A stretch of DNA of 64,000 nt from Selenomonas sp963544755 (GTDB lineage: Bacteria; Bacillota; Negativicutes; Selenomonadales; Selenomonadaceae): positions 1-64,000 of the forward strand of contig CAUUGH010000001.1 in NCBI GenBank assembly GCA_963544755.1, in the 5' to 3' direction. Position 1 is the first letter of the stretch, and each line of letters begins with the position of its first letter. A program made the translations under genes and the position numbers. This document shows, in pieces, positions 8,855 to 17,161 of the stretch. The notes beneath the pieces are model-generated. The model was given only the letters and a program-made list of their open reading frames with translations. It ran no database searches and was not told the DNA's origin.

Positions 8855-9768
8855 TCGATCTTCAACGCTCCTGTTAATTCGTGTGCGTACTCGATGCCTT
8901 GACGATCTAAGTACGCTTCTAAACCGGCGGCGGCTTCGACTGCGGCGCGTGGATTGGCAAAATTTTCCGCGCCGATTGCAACAGCGCTTGCGCCTGCCAA
9001 CATGAAAGCTGCCACATCTTCACCTGTTTGTATGCCGCCCATGCCGATGATGGGGATCTTGACTTTTTGCGCCACTTTGTAGACCATGCTAAGAGCGATC
9101 GGCTTTATACATGGGCCTGATAGACCGCCTGTGATGTTGCCAAGGAGCGGCGTGCGCTTTTCGACATCTATCGCCATGCCCGTAAGCGTGTTGATGAGCG
9201 AGATAGCATCTGCGCCTGCGTCTTTTACGGCGCACGCCATTTGCACTATGTCGGTGACATTTGGCGAAAGCTTGACGATGACGGGCTTTTTCGTACGTTG
9301 TTTGACAGCTTTTGTCACACGCGCCGCCTGCTTTGGATCTGTGCCGAAGATGATGCCGCCCTCTTTGACATTCGGACAAGAGATATTGACTTCGATGGCA
9401 TCGACACCATCGACATCAAGCCTATTTGCCATAAAGCCATATTCTTCCGGCGTGCTTGCGCTGATATTGACGATGAACGCCGTCGGCAGTTTTGCAGCCT
9501 TTGGCAAGATGTCGCGGCAAAAGCGATCAAGACCGGGATTTTCCAAGCCGATGGCATTTAGCATACCGGCGGGCGTTTCGGCGATGCGTATGCCGCTATT
9601 GCCGCAGCGCGGCTTTGGCGTGATGCCCTTAGAAATGATACCGCCAAGTAAGTAAAGATCGAAAAAGTCTTCATACTCTGCGCCAAAGCCGAAGGTGCCT
9701 GACGCGCCTAAGATCGGCGTTTTAAAAAAAACGCCGGCTACATTGACGGCAAGTCTTGCCGTATTCAT
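8851..9768 (-). CDS. pyrD: Dihydroorotate dehydrogenase B, catalytic subunit
   Basis: 305 residues, an FMN TIM-barrel class 1B enzyme oxidising dihydroorotate to orotate in pyrimidine synthesis. Visible motifs: GASGTFGFG near the start, the NISCPNVKEGG substrate/FMN loop (class B has the catalytic Cys in this region), KLSPNVTDI, and the phosphate-binding GMGGIQTGEDVAAFMLAGA. Its start overlaps the end of pyrK by 4 nt, matching the PyrDB-PyrK heterotetramer that passes electrons to NAD. Confidence 0.96.
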   Translation of the reverse strand: MNTARLAVNVAGVFFKTPILGASGTFGFGAEYEDFFDLYLLGGIISKGITPKPRCGNSGIRIAETPAGMLNAIGLENPGLDRFCRDILPKAAKLPTAFIVNISASTPEEYGFMANRLDVDGVDAIEVNISCPNVKEGGIIFGTDPKQAARVTKAVKQRTKKPVIVKLSPNVTDIVQMACAVKDAGADAISLINTLTGMAIDVEKRTPLLGNITGGLSGPCIKPIALSMVYKVAQKVKIPIIGMGGIQTGEDVAAFMLAGASAVAIGAENFANPRAAVEAAAGLEAYLDRQGIEYAHELTGALKIE

Positions 9769-10529
9769 GAAAATACCTCCTCGGCGGCAAATACCGGTCC
9801 ATCGGAGCAGACTTTTAGCCTTTTTCCCGTCGCTTTTTGCGCAAAGCTACAGCCAAGACAGACACCGAAGCCGCACGCCATGCGCCGTTCTAAAGACACT
9901 TCACAAGAAAGCTTCGCGCTTTTTGCAAAGTGCGCTATGCCTTCTAGCATACCATAAGGGCCGCACGCCTTTATAGAGCGCACTTCGTTTTCGCATAAAA
10001 CGAGCGGCATAAGGTGGAGCGGATAGCCGCAAAAGCCGCTAGAGCCGTCTTCTGTGGCGATGTAGATAGCTTTTGTGTGCGAAAGGAAAAAGCGAGTCCA
10101 AAAAGTTTCCGGCGCAGTTTTTGCGCCGATGATGACCACAGGCTTTTTAGGCAGACGACGCGCCAGCAAAAGAAGCGGTGCAAGCCCCATGCCGCCGCCT
10201 ACTAAAAGCGTCGGCTCCTCGTTACATTGAAAGCCCTTGCCTAGTGCGCCGGCGACGCTTAAGACTTCGCCCGGTCTAAGCGCAGCAAGCTCTTTTGTTC
10301 CTTTGCCGACAATACGGTAAAAAATCGTGATCGCAGCCTTTTCCTCATTGATGTCCGCGATGCCAAAGGGGCGGCGCAAAAAATGTGCGCCGTCTTTTTT
10401 TTTAACCATGACGAACTGCCCCGGCTGCGCTTTTGCCGCAATCTTTGGTGCTAAAAGCTTAATCTGCCATATTGTAGGCAAGATGGCGTGATTTAAAATG
10501 ACAACGGCATCTTCTAAGGTCTTTTTCAA
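9765..10529 (-). CDS. pyrK: Dihydroorotate dehydrogenase B, electron-transfer subunit
   Basis: 254 residues. An N-terminal FAD-binding ferredoxin-reductase-like domain (PGQFVMVK, RRPFGIAD), a NAD-binding middle (LLVGGGMGLAPLLLLARRL), and a C-terminal cysteine cluster (ACGFGVCLGCSFAQ ... VCSDGPVF) for the 2Fe-2S centre. Start is TTG, 8 nt after a GGGAGG SD. It heads an operon pyrK-pyrD-lipoprotein-aminopeptidase-small protein. Confidence 0.95.
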   Translation of the reverse strand: MKKTLEDAVVILNHAILPTIWQIKLLAPKIAAKAQPGQFVMVKKKDGAHFLRRPFGIADINEEKAAITIFYRIVGKGTKELAALRPGEVLSVAGALGKGFQCNEEPTLLVGGGMGLAPLLLLARRLPKKPVVIIGAKTAPETFWTRFFLSHTKAIYIATEDGSSGFCGYPLHLMPLVLCENEVRSIKACGPYGMLEGIAHFAKSAKLSCEVSLERRMACGFGVCLGCSFAQKATGKRLKVCSDGPVFAAEEVFS

Positions 10530-10552
10530 GGCATCATCCTCCCTTTATCTAA

Positions 10553-10666
10553 GGAAACACTGATAAATTCGCCACCTATCTTCACGCATCCGCGCTCTTT
10601 TAGCATCGTCGATAAATTTAGTGCGTCTTTACAAATCCAAGCAACTTTATTTTATCAGTATTTGCC
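10553..10666. repeat. Intergenic repeat, family A (complete copy)
   Basis: Begins GAAACACTGATAAATT and ends TTTTATCAGTATTTGCC, an imperfect terminal inverted repeat, about 114 bp overall. The interior contains the shared CTATCTTCACGCATC and a second GATAAATTTAG, so it may be two nested units. It lies directly upstream of pyrK and may carry or displace its promoter; I could not identify a convincing promoter there. Confidence 0.75.
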
Positions 10667-10686
10667 TAATATAAAAAGCTGCACAC

Positions 10687-10722
10687 AAAAAAGCGGCCTT
10701 TGCTATGGATAGAAAAGCCGCT
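10687..10722 (-). terminator. Intrinsic terminator of the tRNA-Ala gene
   Basis: On the minus strand, a hairpin with a 7-bp GC-rich base (AAGCGGC/GCCGCTT) and further pairing near the loop, followed by TTTTTT, starts about 10 nt after the tRNA CCA end. Confidence 0.75.
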
Positions 10723-10732
10723 TACTATTTTA

Positions 10733-10808
<76 letters not shown>

Positions 10809-10922
10809 GAAGCTAAATTACATGATAAGTATAGCGCATCGAGTAAAAATGTGCAATACTTTTTTGTGTAGGCGATTTAACAGAGAAGTTGTAAAATGAA
10901 TTGGTGCAAAAAGGAGCAAAAA

Positions 10923-11729
10923 ATGTGCAAAGAACGTATGCTTGACGGTATAAAAGACACTTTTTATATTCCGCTTGCGGCAAGAATCTATGCTTCAAAA
11001 AGGTTTTCGGAATTTTTCTATGATAAAAAGGCTTTATCCTTAGAGTCTTATATACCGACTAACAGCATAAATCAAAACAGCAATGAATACTTTCATATGG
11101 CAAGCGTTTGCAGACAAAAGACAATAGACGAAAAGACGATAAAATTTCTTAAGGACAATCCTTATGGCAATGTAGTATATTTAGGCGCCGGCATAGAAAC
11201 TGCTTATTATCGTATAGGTAATAAAACGGCTAATTTTTATCAAATTGATTTACCGGACGTTATAGAAATTAGAAAAAAATTTCTAGGCGAGGGAGACAAC
11301 GAACAGCTCATAGCAGGTGATATGTTTGCTCTTAATTGGCTTAAAGAAATAGATATAACATTGCCCACGCTGATTGTAGCGGCAGGTGTATATCAGTATT
11401 TTGCCGAATCTAAAATTATAGAGCTGGTAAAAGCGATGAAAGCGCAAATTCTTCATGGTGAATTGATATTTGACGCGACAAATTCTAAGGGGCTAAAGCT
11501 TGCCAATAAATATGTAAGAAAAACAGGCAACATAAATGCACAAATGTATTTTAGCGTAGATGATCCAAAAGAATTTGCAAAGCGTACGAACAGTAAGCTT
11601 TTAGAAGTAGACGGCTTTTTTCAAGGAGCATTAAAGGATTGTCGTGGTTTAAAGTTAATCACGAGGATCTATATGTATTTTGCAGATAGGTGCAAGAGGA
11701 CGCTTGTTTTACACTTAAAGCTTAATTGA
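10923..11729 (+). CDS. Class I SAM methyltransferase, leucine-carboxyl-methyltransferase-like
   Basis: About 268 residues. The central part carries a SAM-binding signature (NVVYLGAGIETAYYRI), an acidic end of strand 2 (FYQIDLPDVIEIR) and GDMFALNWL, which together match the PPM1/LCMT/polyketide O-methyltransferase family. Substrate unknown. The ATG at 10923 is chosen because AAGGAG lies 7 nt upstream; an ATG 27 nt earlier lacks an SD. Codons are markedly AT-rich (many AAA, ATA, TTA, AAT) compared with neighbours, suggesting acquisition. It sits between a tRNA gene and a tandem repeat and is not obviously part of an operon. Confidence 0.85.
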   Translation: MCKERMLDGIKDTFYIPLAARIYASKRFSEFFYDKKALSLESYIPTNSINQNSNEYFHMASVCRQKTIDEKTIKFLKDNPYGNVVYLGAGIETAYYRIGNKTANFYQIDLPDVIEIRKKFLGEGDNEQLIAGDMFALNWLKEIDITLPTLIVAAGVYQYFAESKIIELVKAMKAQILHGELIFDATNSKGLKLANKYVRKTGNINAQMYFSVDDPKEFAKRTNSKLLEVDGFFQGALKDCRGLKLITRIYMYFADRCKRTLVLHLKLN

Positions 11730-11831
11730 TCGGATTTTATCAGTCGTGCGTCCGGTTTTTACGCTTGTTGCAAGCGGCTGATTTTTGACATTTTCTATAT
11801 TTTGCAAGAATATCTTATAGACGTTACTTGT

Positions 11832-11840
11832 GTTATAATA
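11832..11840 (+). promoter_or_regulatory. Extended -10 promoter element upstream of dacA
   Basis: TGTTATAAT, a perfect extended -10 (TGnTATAAT), with no good -35 at standard spacing. The expected transcript would run through the tandem B repeats into dacA. Confidence 0.45.
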
Positions 11841-11865
11841 GATGCCATGAAATGTAACGTTTTTA

Positions 11866-12077
11866 CTATGAAAGTCCAAGAAGTCAAGCCCGAAGGGCGT
11901 AGACTGATTGGAAACTTTCATGTAAGGGCGGCGCACAATATCCACGAAGTGGATGTTTGTGCGTGTAGTTTACTATGAAAGTCCAAGAAGTCAAGCCCGA
12001 AGGGCGCAAGCTGATTGGAAACTTTCATGTAAGGGCGGCGCATAATGTCTATGAAGTGGATGCTTGTGCGTGTAGTT
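11866..12077 (+). repeat. Tandem pair of family-B repeats (period 106 bp)
   Basis: Two near-identical 106-bp units, 11866-11971 and 11972-12077. Each begins ACTATGAAAGTCCAAGAAGTC, carries CTTTCATGTAAGGGCGGCGCA, and ends GTGCGTGTAGTTT. They differ at a few positions only (for example GGGCGTAGACTG versus GGGCGCAAGCTG). The second unit runs up to 30 nt before the dacA start and contains an in-frame ATG (12045) that could lengthen DacA artefactually. Confidence 0.9.
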
Positions 12078-12107
12078 TATGCAAGAAGCGAGATAGGGGG
12101 CTTTTTC

Positions 12108-13241
12108 TTGCGTTTTTATCGAAGGTTTTTTCTTTTTGCGGTTGTTTTCCTGCTGTTTGTAAGTCATGCAGATGCAGCAAGGCAGCTACCGTTGACGGCG
12201 AAGGCGGCAATTCTTATAGAGGCTTCGACGGGGCGCGTTCTTTATGAAAAGGCGGCAGATACGCCGCTTTTTCCGGCGAGTACGACGAAGATAATGACGT
12301 GCCTGCTTGCTATTGAAGAAGGCGATCTTTCGTCTGTCGTTACTGTAAGTCGCCATGCCGCAGAAACGGAAGATACTGATGTAGAAGCAGGCGATCGCTT
12401 CGTCTTAGCCGAGCTTATCGCGCAGATGATGCTGCGCTCAGATAATGGCGCATCGGTTGCTATCGCAGAGGATCTTGCCGGCTCGGTCGCTAATTTTGCA
12501 GCTTATATGAATGAAAAGGCGTATCAGCTCGGCGCTAAAGATACGCATTTTATGAATCCGAGCGGTCTACCTGATCGTATGCATATCGCGACGGCGCACG
12601 ATATGGCACGTATTGGCGCTTATGCTATGAAAAACCCCAAATTTCGCTCGTTCGTTGGCACTAAAGAGCGCGAGGTAACTTGGGTAAAACCTGAAAAAAA
12701 GCACGCTTTGCTGACAAATACGAATCGCTTGCTAGGTGTCTACGAGGGCGCGACGGGCATCAAGACGGGCTATACGAATGCGGCCGGCGGCTGTCTGGCA
12801 GCTTCTGCGCGGCGCGGGGGGATAGAGCTTATCGCCGTCGTCTTAGGTGCAGCAGATGAAGAAGTGCGCTTTTTAGAAGCCGCACAGCTTTTAGATCTAG
12901 GCTTTCAGCGCGTAAGAGCTGCGCCTGTCTACAAAAAGATGGATCTCATGCGAACTGTCTGGGTCAAGGGCGGCAAAGAAGGCCGTCTTGCGGTCTATCC
13001 TAAAGAAGAGCTGCGTCTGGTGCTAATTGACGGTGAAACAGAAGAAAACTATCGCTTAGTTTATGATCTGCCGCAGGTTATTGCCGCAAACGTCAAAGAG
13101 GGCGCGCACGTTGGCGATCTGCTCGTCTATCATGGCGATAAAGAGGTTATGAAAGTCCCCTTGCTTGCGGCAAACAGCATCGGCAAGGGTTTTAGCTGGG
13201 GAGGACTTTGGGCGTATATTGTCGATTGGTGTTTTTCTTGA
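12108..13241 (+). CDS. dacA: D-alanyl-D-alanine carboxypeptidase (PBP5/6-type)
   Basis: Serine DD-carboxypeptidase that trims pentapeptide stems in the envelope. Signal peptide at residues 1-23 (LFAVVFLLFVSHADA). SxxK is STTK at 58-61, SxN is in LRSDNGASVA, and KTG is in IKTGYTNAAGGC. A PBP5-type C-terminal beta domain follows. The TTG at 12108 is chosen because AGGGGG lies 7 nt upstream. A longer reading from the ATG at 12045 would begin inside a family-B repeat and add 21 residues before the signal peptide. The protein ends WGGLWAYIVDWCFS, possibly a membrane-associating tail. Confidence 0.94.
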   Translation: MRFYRRFFLFAVVFLLFVSHADAARQLPLTAKAAILIEASTGRVLYEKAADTPLFPASTTKIMTCLLAIEEGDLSSVVTVSRHAAETEDTDVEAGDRFVLAELIAQMMLRSDNGASVAIAEDLAGSVANFAAYMNEKAYQLGAKDTHFMNPSGLPDRMHIATAHDMARIGAYAMKNPKFRSFVGTKEREVTWVKPEKKHALLTNTNRLLGVYEGATGIKTGYTNAAGGCLAASARRGGIELIAVVLGAADEEVRFLEAAQLLDLGFQRVRAAPVYKKMDLMRTVWVKGGKEGRLAVYPKEELRLVLIDGETEENYRLVYDLPQVIAANVKEGAHVGDLLVYHGDKEVMKVPLLAANSIGKGFSWGGLWAYIVDWCFS

Positions 13242-13280
13242 TAAGGATCGTTTTTACAGAAATGATATGAGGAGATATAT

Positions 13281-14420
13281 ATGAAAAACCAGCCGCAGCC
13301 GCGCCGCTTGGGCGCATTTTTTGGCCTTTGCCTTTTTGTCGGGCTTGCCCTTTACGGGCTGTTTCACCTGTTAGATAGTGAAGATGGGAATGTAAATACG
13401 CTAAAGGCGAAGGTTATATCTGTTGCAGAAGATACCGGCGATAAGACAAAGCTTGCGCCCGGCAGCGTAAAATACAAGGTGACGATCCGCATAGATTCCG
13501 GTCCTGATGAAAAAAAAGAGATGCACATTTCGCATCGGACGCTTAACAACCCGGCTTTCGACATTTATCCTAAAGAAGGCGATAATATCCTCGTGCGTAA
13601 AGAGCATGGCTCTTATGTGATTGTAGATTATGATCGTCTGCCGGGTATAATCTGGCTGCTTTTGGGCTTTTCGTTAATTCTTATCATCTTTGGCGGCAAA
13701 ACGGGGCTAAAGGCGCTTATTGTGCTGCTTTTTGCTGTTTTTCTCATTGCTAAGGGGCTTATCTCTTTGATACTTTTTTCGCCGACGCATATTCTTCTTT
13801 GGACATTTCTAATTGGCGCTCTTATCACGCTTTCTACGCAGCTTGTCGTAAACGGCTGCAACATGAAGTCAGTCGGCGCCATAATCGGCACGATAGGCGG
13901 CATTTTCGTCGCGGGACTGCTTGCGCTCTTTGCCATACACTTTACATACTTGACGGGTATCGCCGAAGAGCACGCAGGTATGCTAAAAGTCTTATACTTA
14001 AAGGACGTAGATTTTCGCGAACTGCTCTTTTCAGGCATCGTCTTAGGTGCGCTCGGCGCTGTTATGGATGTCGCCGTTTCCATAGCGTCCGCCCAATGCG
14101 AGATGAAGCATCTTGCGCCTAAGACCTCCTTTCGCGTACTCGTCGCCTCAGGTCTTGCAGTCGGTCGCGATGTCATGGGGACGATGGCAAATACTCTCGT
14201 ACTTGCCTATATCGGCGGTGCGCTGCCTTTGCTGCTGCTGCTTTTTTCCCAACCGAATCTTTCTTTTATACACGTTGCCAATCTTGACATGATCGCAACA
14301 GAGATCGTGAGATCACTAATCGGCAGCATCGGGCTTCTTTTTGCCATTCCGATCACGGCGTATGTAACAGCATTTCTTGTGACGCTGCCGACATCTAGCG
14401 AAGCAAAGACCAAGCTATAA
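13281..14420 (+). CDS. YibE/F-family multi-pass membrane protein
   Basis: 379 residues. One N-terminal membrane segment, an extracytoplasmic beta-rich region (about 35-118) and then about seven further membrane helices from about 120 to 365. Family-typical stretches include GALGAVMDVAVSIASA, GRDVMGTMANTLVLAYIGGALP and the SIGLLFAIPITAYVTAFL end. Function of the family is not established; transport is usually assumed. Start ATG follows GAGGAGATATAT. It lies 39 nt after dacA. Confidence 0.88.
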   Translation: MKNQPQPRRLGAFFGLCLFVGLALYGLFHLLDSEDGNVNTLKAKVISVAEDTGDKTKLAPGSVKYKVTIRIDSGPDEKKEMHISHRTLNNPAFDIYPKEGDNILVRKEHGSYVIVDYDRLPGIIWLLLGFSLILIIFGGKTGLKALIVLLFAVFLIAKGLISLILFSPTHILLWTFLIGALITLSTQLVVNGCNMKSVGAIIGTIGGIFVAGLLALFAIHFTYLTGIAEEHAGMLKVLYLKDVDFRELLFSGIVLGALGAVMDVAVSIASAQCEMKHLAPKTSFRVLVASGLAVGRDVMGTMANTLVLAYIGGALPLLLLLFSQPNLSFIHVANLDMIATEIVRSLIGSIGLLFAIPITAYVTAFLVTLPTSSEAKTKL

Positions 14421-14434
14421 TAAGGAGGTTTTTC

Positions 14435-14860
14435 ATGGAGGTTCCTTTAACTGCCAGACAGCAAGAGATCATCCGCTTTTACCATTTAAATCCCTTCATC
14501 GAGCAAATGCACGCAAGTGTTGTGCCAAAGCCTGACGGTACCGTAGAACTGCGGCTGACACTTGCGCCTGAGCATACGAATCTTTATAATATCGCACATG
14601 GCGGCGTACTTATGACGCTTGCAGATACGGCGATGGGTGCGGCGGCTCTTGCGCTAAATAAAAAGGTCGTTACGACGTCGCTTGCGATGAACTTCATGCA
14701 CGCTGTACCGCTTGCTAAAACGATCATCGCAACGGGCATTTGTCTGCACGATGGCAAACACACGATGAGCTTAGAAAGTGAGATCGTCGATGAAGACGGC
14801 AAGATATACGCCAAAGCTCACGGCACGTTTTACGTCCTCGGCGCGTTTTTGGAAGAATAA
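14435..14860 (+). CDS. PaaI-family hotdog thioesterase
   Basis: 141 residues. The hotdog signature NIAHGGVLMTLADTAMGAAAL contains the HGG motif and the Asp of PaaI-type acyl-CoA thioesterases, followed by the VTTSLAMNFMHAVP strand. Likely hydrolyses aryl- or acyl-CoA in the cytosol; substrate unknown. Strong AAGGAGG SD, 14 nt after the yibE/F stop. Confidence 0.9.
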   Translation: MEVPLTARQQEIIRFYHLNPFIEQMHASVVPKPDGTVELRLTLAPEHTNLYNIAHGGVLMTLADTAMGAAALALNKKVVTTSLAMNFMHAVPLAKTIIATGICLHDGKHTMSLESEIVDEDGKIYAKAHGTFYVLGAFLEE

Positions 14861-14920
14861 TATAGCCGGCTTTTTTGATAGATGAGTTGGCAATGAAGTT
14901 TTTAGAAAGGATGTTGGCGA

Positions 14921-16381
14921 TTGGCACAGTTTGAACCGCGAAACATCACGATGATGATGGATCTCTACGAATTGACGATGGCATACGGCTATTTTTGTGC
15001 AGGCGATAAGGCGCAAAAAGTGCGCGCATCTTTTGATGTATTTTTCCGCCGCCACCCGGATAGAGGCGGCTTTTCCATTTTCGCAGGGCTTGAGCAGATT
15101 GTTGAATACATTGAAAAGATGAACTTTTCACCAAAAGACATTGAGTATTTACGTTCTTTAGACCTTTTTGACGACACTTTTTTAAAATACCTTGAAAGCT
15201 ATCGTTTCCAAGGCGATATAAGAGCCTTTAGAGAAGGTACGATCATGTATCCGAACGAGCCGATCCTAACGGTGACGGCGCCCATCATTGATGCACAGCT
15301 CGTAGAAACAGCGCTCTTAGCGGAGATAAATCACCAGTCGCTTATTGCCACTAAGACGCAGCGCATCGTGCGTGCGGCAGACGGGCGCGGTATCTTTGAC
15401 TTTGGTGCGCGTCGAGCGCATAATGTCGATGCCGCCGTCTACGGTGCGCGTGCGGCATATATAGGCGGCGCGACATCGACTGCGACCGTGCTGGCAGGAC
15501 AGCTTTTTAACATACCGGTAAGCGGCACGATGGCACATAGCTGGGTCATGTACTACGAAGATGAGTATCAAGCTTTCAAAAAATATGCTAAAACTTACCC
15601 CGATAACGCTGTATTTCTCATTGATACTTACGATGTCATACACTCAGGGCTGGCAAATGCCATCCGTGTAGCTAAAGAGGTGTTAGAGCCGCTCGGCAAA
15701 AGACTAAAGGGCGTTCGCATCGACTCTGGTGATCTGGCATATCTTTCTAAGCGCGTGCGTACCATACTTGACGCAGCGGGGCTTTTAGACTGCAAGATCA
15801 TCGCCTCAAACAGCCTTGACGAATATACAATTTCTTCTCTTTTAAACGCGCAGGGAGCTAAAATTGACGGCTTTGGCGTAGGTGAGCGGCTGATCACATC
15901 AAAAAGTGAGCCGGTATTTGGCGCCGTTTATAAACTCGTCGCCGTAGAAAAAGACGGCAAAGTCCTAGAAAAGATCAAAGTATCAGAAACGGTTGAAAAG
16001 ATCACCAATCCCGGTCGTAAAAAAGTATATCGCATCTACGATGCCGCCGGCAAAGCCATCGCCGATCTTTTGACGCTTGCTGAAGAAACGCCCGACTTGA
16101 CGAAGCCTTATCGCTACATCGATCCCAAAAAGCCGTGGAAAAATCGCTTTTTTACAAATTGCACGGCGCGTGAGCTGCAAGAAGATGTTATAAAAAACGG
16201 CAAATGCGTGGCAAAAAAAGAAACACTCGCCGAAATTCGCGCCTACGTCAAAAGACAGCTAGAAAAAGAAATTTGGCAAGAAGAGCAGCGTTTTGAAAAT
16301 CCCCATACGCACTACCTCGACATGAGCCCTGCTTATTATGAGATGAAACTTCGTTTGTTAAATGAAATGCAGCAATATTAA
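14921..16381 (+). CDS. pncB: Nicotinate phosphoribosyltransferase
   Basis: 486 residues, long-form PncB, joining nicotinate and PRPP to nicotinate mononucleotide in NAD salvage. N-terminus MMDLYELTMAYGYF is typical; the active-site region DFGARRAHNVDAA and FIDTYD-like FLIDTYDVIHSG, with KGVRIDSGDLAYLSKRVR, match the family. TTG start with AAAGGA 9 nt upstream; an internal ATG at 14951 is the alternative. Last gene of the dacA-yibE/F-thioesterase-pncB run; an intrinsic terminator follows. Confidence 0.95.
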   Translation: MAQFEPRNITMMMDLYELTMAYGYFCAGDKAQKVRASFDVFFRRHPDRGGFSIFAGLEQIVEYIEKMNFSPKDIEYLRSLDLFDDTFLKYLESYRFQGDIRAFREGTIMYPNEPILTVTAPIIDAQLVETALLAEINHQSLIATKTQRIVRAADGRGIFDFGARRAHNVDAAVYGARAAYIGGATSTATVLAGQLFNIPVSGTMAHSWVMYYEDEYQAFKKYAKTYPDNAVFLIDTYDVIHSGLANAIRVAKEVLEPLGKRLKGVRIDSGDLAYLSKRVRTILDAAGLLDCKIIASNSLDEYTISSLLNAQGAKIDGFGVGERLITSKSEPVFGAVYKLVAVEKDGKVLEKIKVSETVEKITNPGRKKVYRIYDAAGKAIADLLTLAEETPDLTKPYRYIDPKKPWKNRFFTNCTARELQEDVIKNGKCVAKKETLAEIRAYVKRQLEKEIWQEEQRFENPHTHYLDMSPAYYEMKLRLLNEMQQY

Positions 16382-16386
16382 AAAAG

Positions 16387-16427
16387 CCGCACTGTTTGCC
16401 GATCTTAGTCAAACAGTGCGGTTTTTT
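16387..16427 (+). terminator. Intrinsic terminator after pncB
   Basis: A perfect 12-bp stem CCGCACTGTTTG/CAAACAGTGCGG followed by TTTTTT. Confidence 0.92.
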
Positions 16428-16463
16428 ATTTACTGTGCCGCTTATTTGTCAACGCCGCAAAAA

Positions 16464-16510
16464 GAGCGTAGCTGCGTAAAGATGGGCGGCTAAATTTATC
16501 AGCGGCTTTT
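16464..16510. repeat. Intergenic repeat, family A (variant, inverted)
   Basis: Contains GTAGCTGCGTAAAGATGGGCGG and ends AATTTATCAGCGGCTTTT, the inverted form of the A-family interior plus end. It touches the stop codon of the minus-strand gene ending at 16510. Confidence 0.6.
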
Positions 16511-16875
16511 TAATAAGAACTGTCGCGGCGCAGCACCGCGCGTCCGTCTAAAAAGAGATAGTCGCTTTCTTCGCCCATGATGCGCCAATCAAGCTGCATC
16601 ATACGCTCGCCGCTTTCTTCTATGATCCAAAACACAGTCGTACCCATGCTCGTGCGATCAACAAGATCTTCATACTTTGTGATGATACAGCCGTTGATCG
16701 TTTGCCCGTGAATATTTAATATAATACCTCCGCTGCTGTTTAGCCAATTTCCTTGTAAAAAAGCAAGCCTTGAAGCCATATCAGTTGCAGATGGCGTTGC
16801 TGCGCCGGCTTTAGCTGTAAGAAGAAGCGGCAGAAAGCATAAAGCAAAAAGGAAAAGAAAAAATATTTTTCGCAT
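16510..16875 (-). CDS. Small secreted protein, function unknown
   Basis: 121 residues. A clear signal peptide (FFLFLFALCFLPLLLTAKAGA, cleavage about residue 25) precedes a compact beta-rich domain (FLQGNWLNSSGGIILNIHG). The LQGNW..SSGG pattern is reminiscent of small extracytoplasmic lipocalin-like or META-like folds, but I do not assign one. SD is AGGAGGATGT upstream of the ATG. Confidence 0.75.
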   Translation of the reverse strand: MRKIFFLFLFALCFLPLLLTAKAGAATPSATDMASRLAFLQGNWLNSSGGIILNIHGQTINGCIITKYEDLVDRTSMGTTVFWIIEESGERMMQLDWRIMGEESDYLFLDGRAVLRRDSSY

Positions 16876-17161
16876 GATACATCCTCCTAACCTTACACCG
16901 TTGATTTCTCTAAAAAAAGCTATTTCCCTTCAGCTAAAAATAAATCTTGCGAAAATTTCATTTGCTTTTAGCCATATTGTCACTTTAGGAGGTTCATCTT
17001 TAACGGCATCTTTTATGTATGAAGACGACTCTTTAGCACGCTGGCATAAAGTTTATCTGTGCCTGCTATATACAAAAGCTTGTAAATAACTTACAATAGA
17101 TAAGGTAAAGATAGATAAGTTAAGCTTTCTTATTGGTCAAAATATATAAGGAAATGATTTC
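16876..17161. other. Divergent intergenic region upstream of metN
   Basis: 286 bp, AT-rich. I looked for a SAM-I riboswitch or T-box leader in front of metN and saw neither. It contains an imperfect inverted arrangement (AAGCTTGTAAATAACTTA ... TAAGTTAAGCTT) about 30 nt before metN that could be an operator or hairpin. A 71-codon open frame in this stretch has no SD and no recognisable content. Confidence 0.4.

Noticed and set aside
9086..9655. Plus-strand open frame (189 codons) opposite pyrD
   Set aside because: Antisense to a well-supported enzyme gene, no recognisable content.
16876..17161. SAM riboswitch or T-box leader before metN
   Set aside because: No conserved SAM-I core or T-box sequence seen; only an imperfect inverted repeat.
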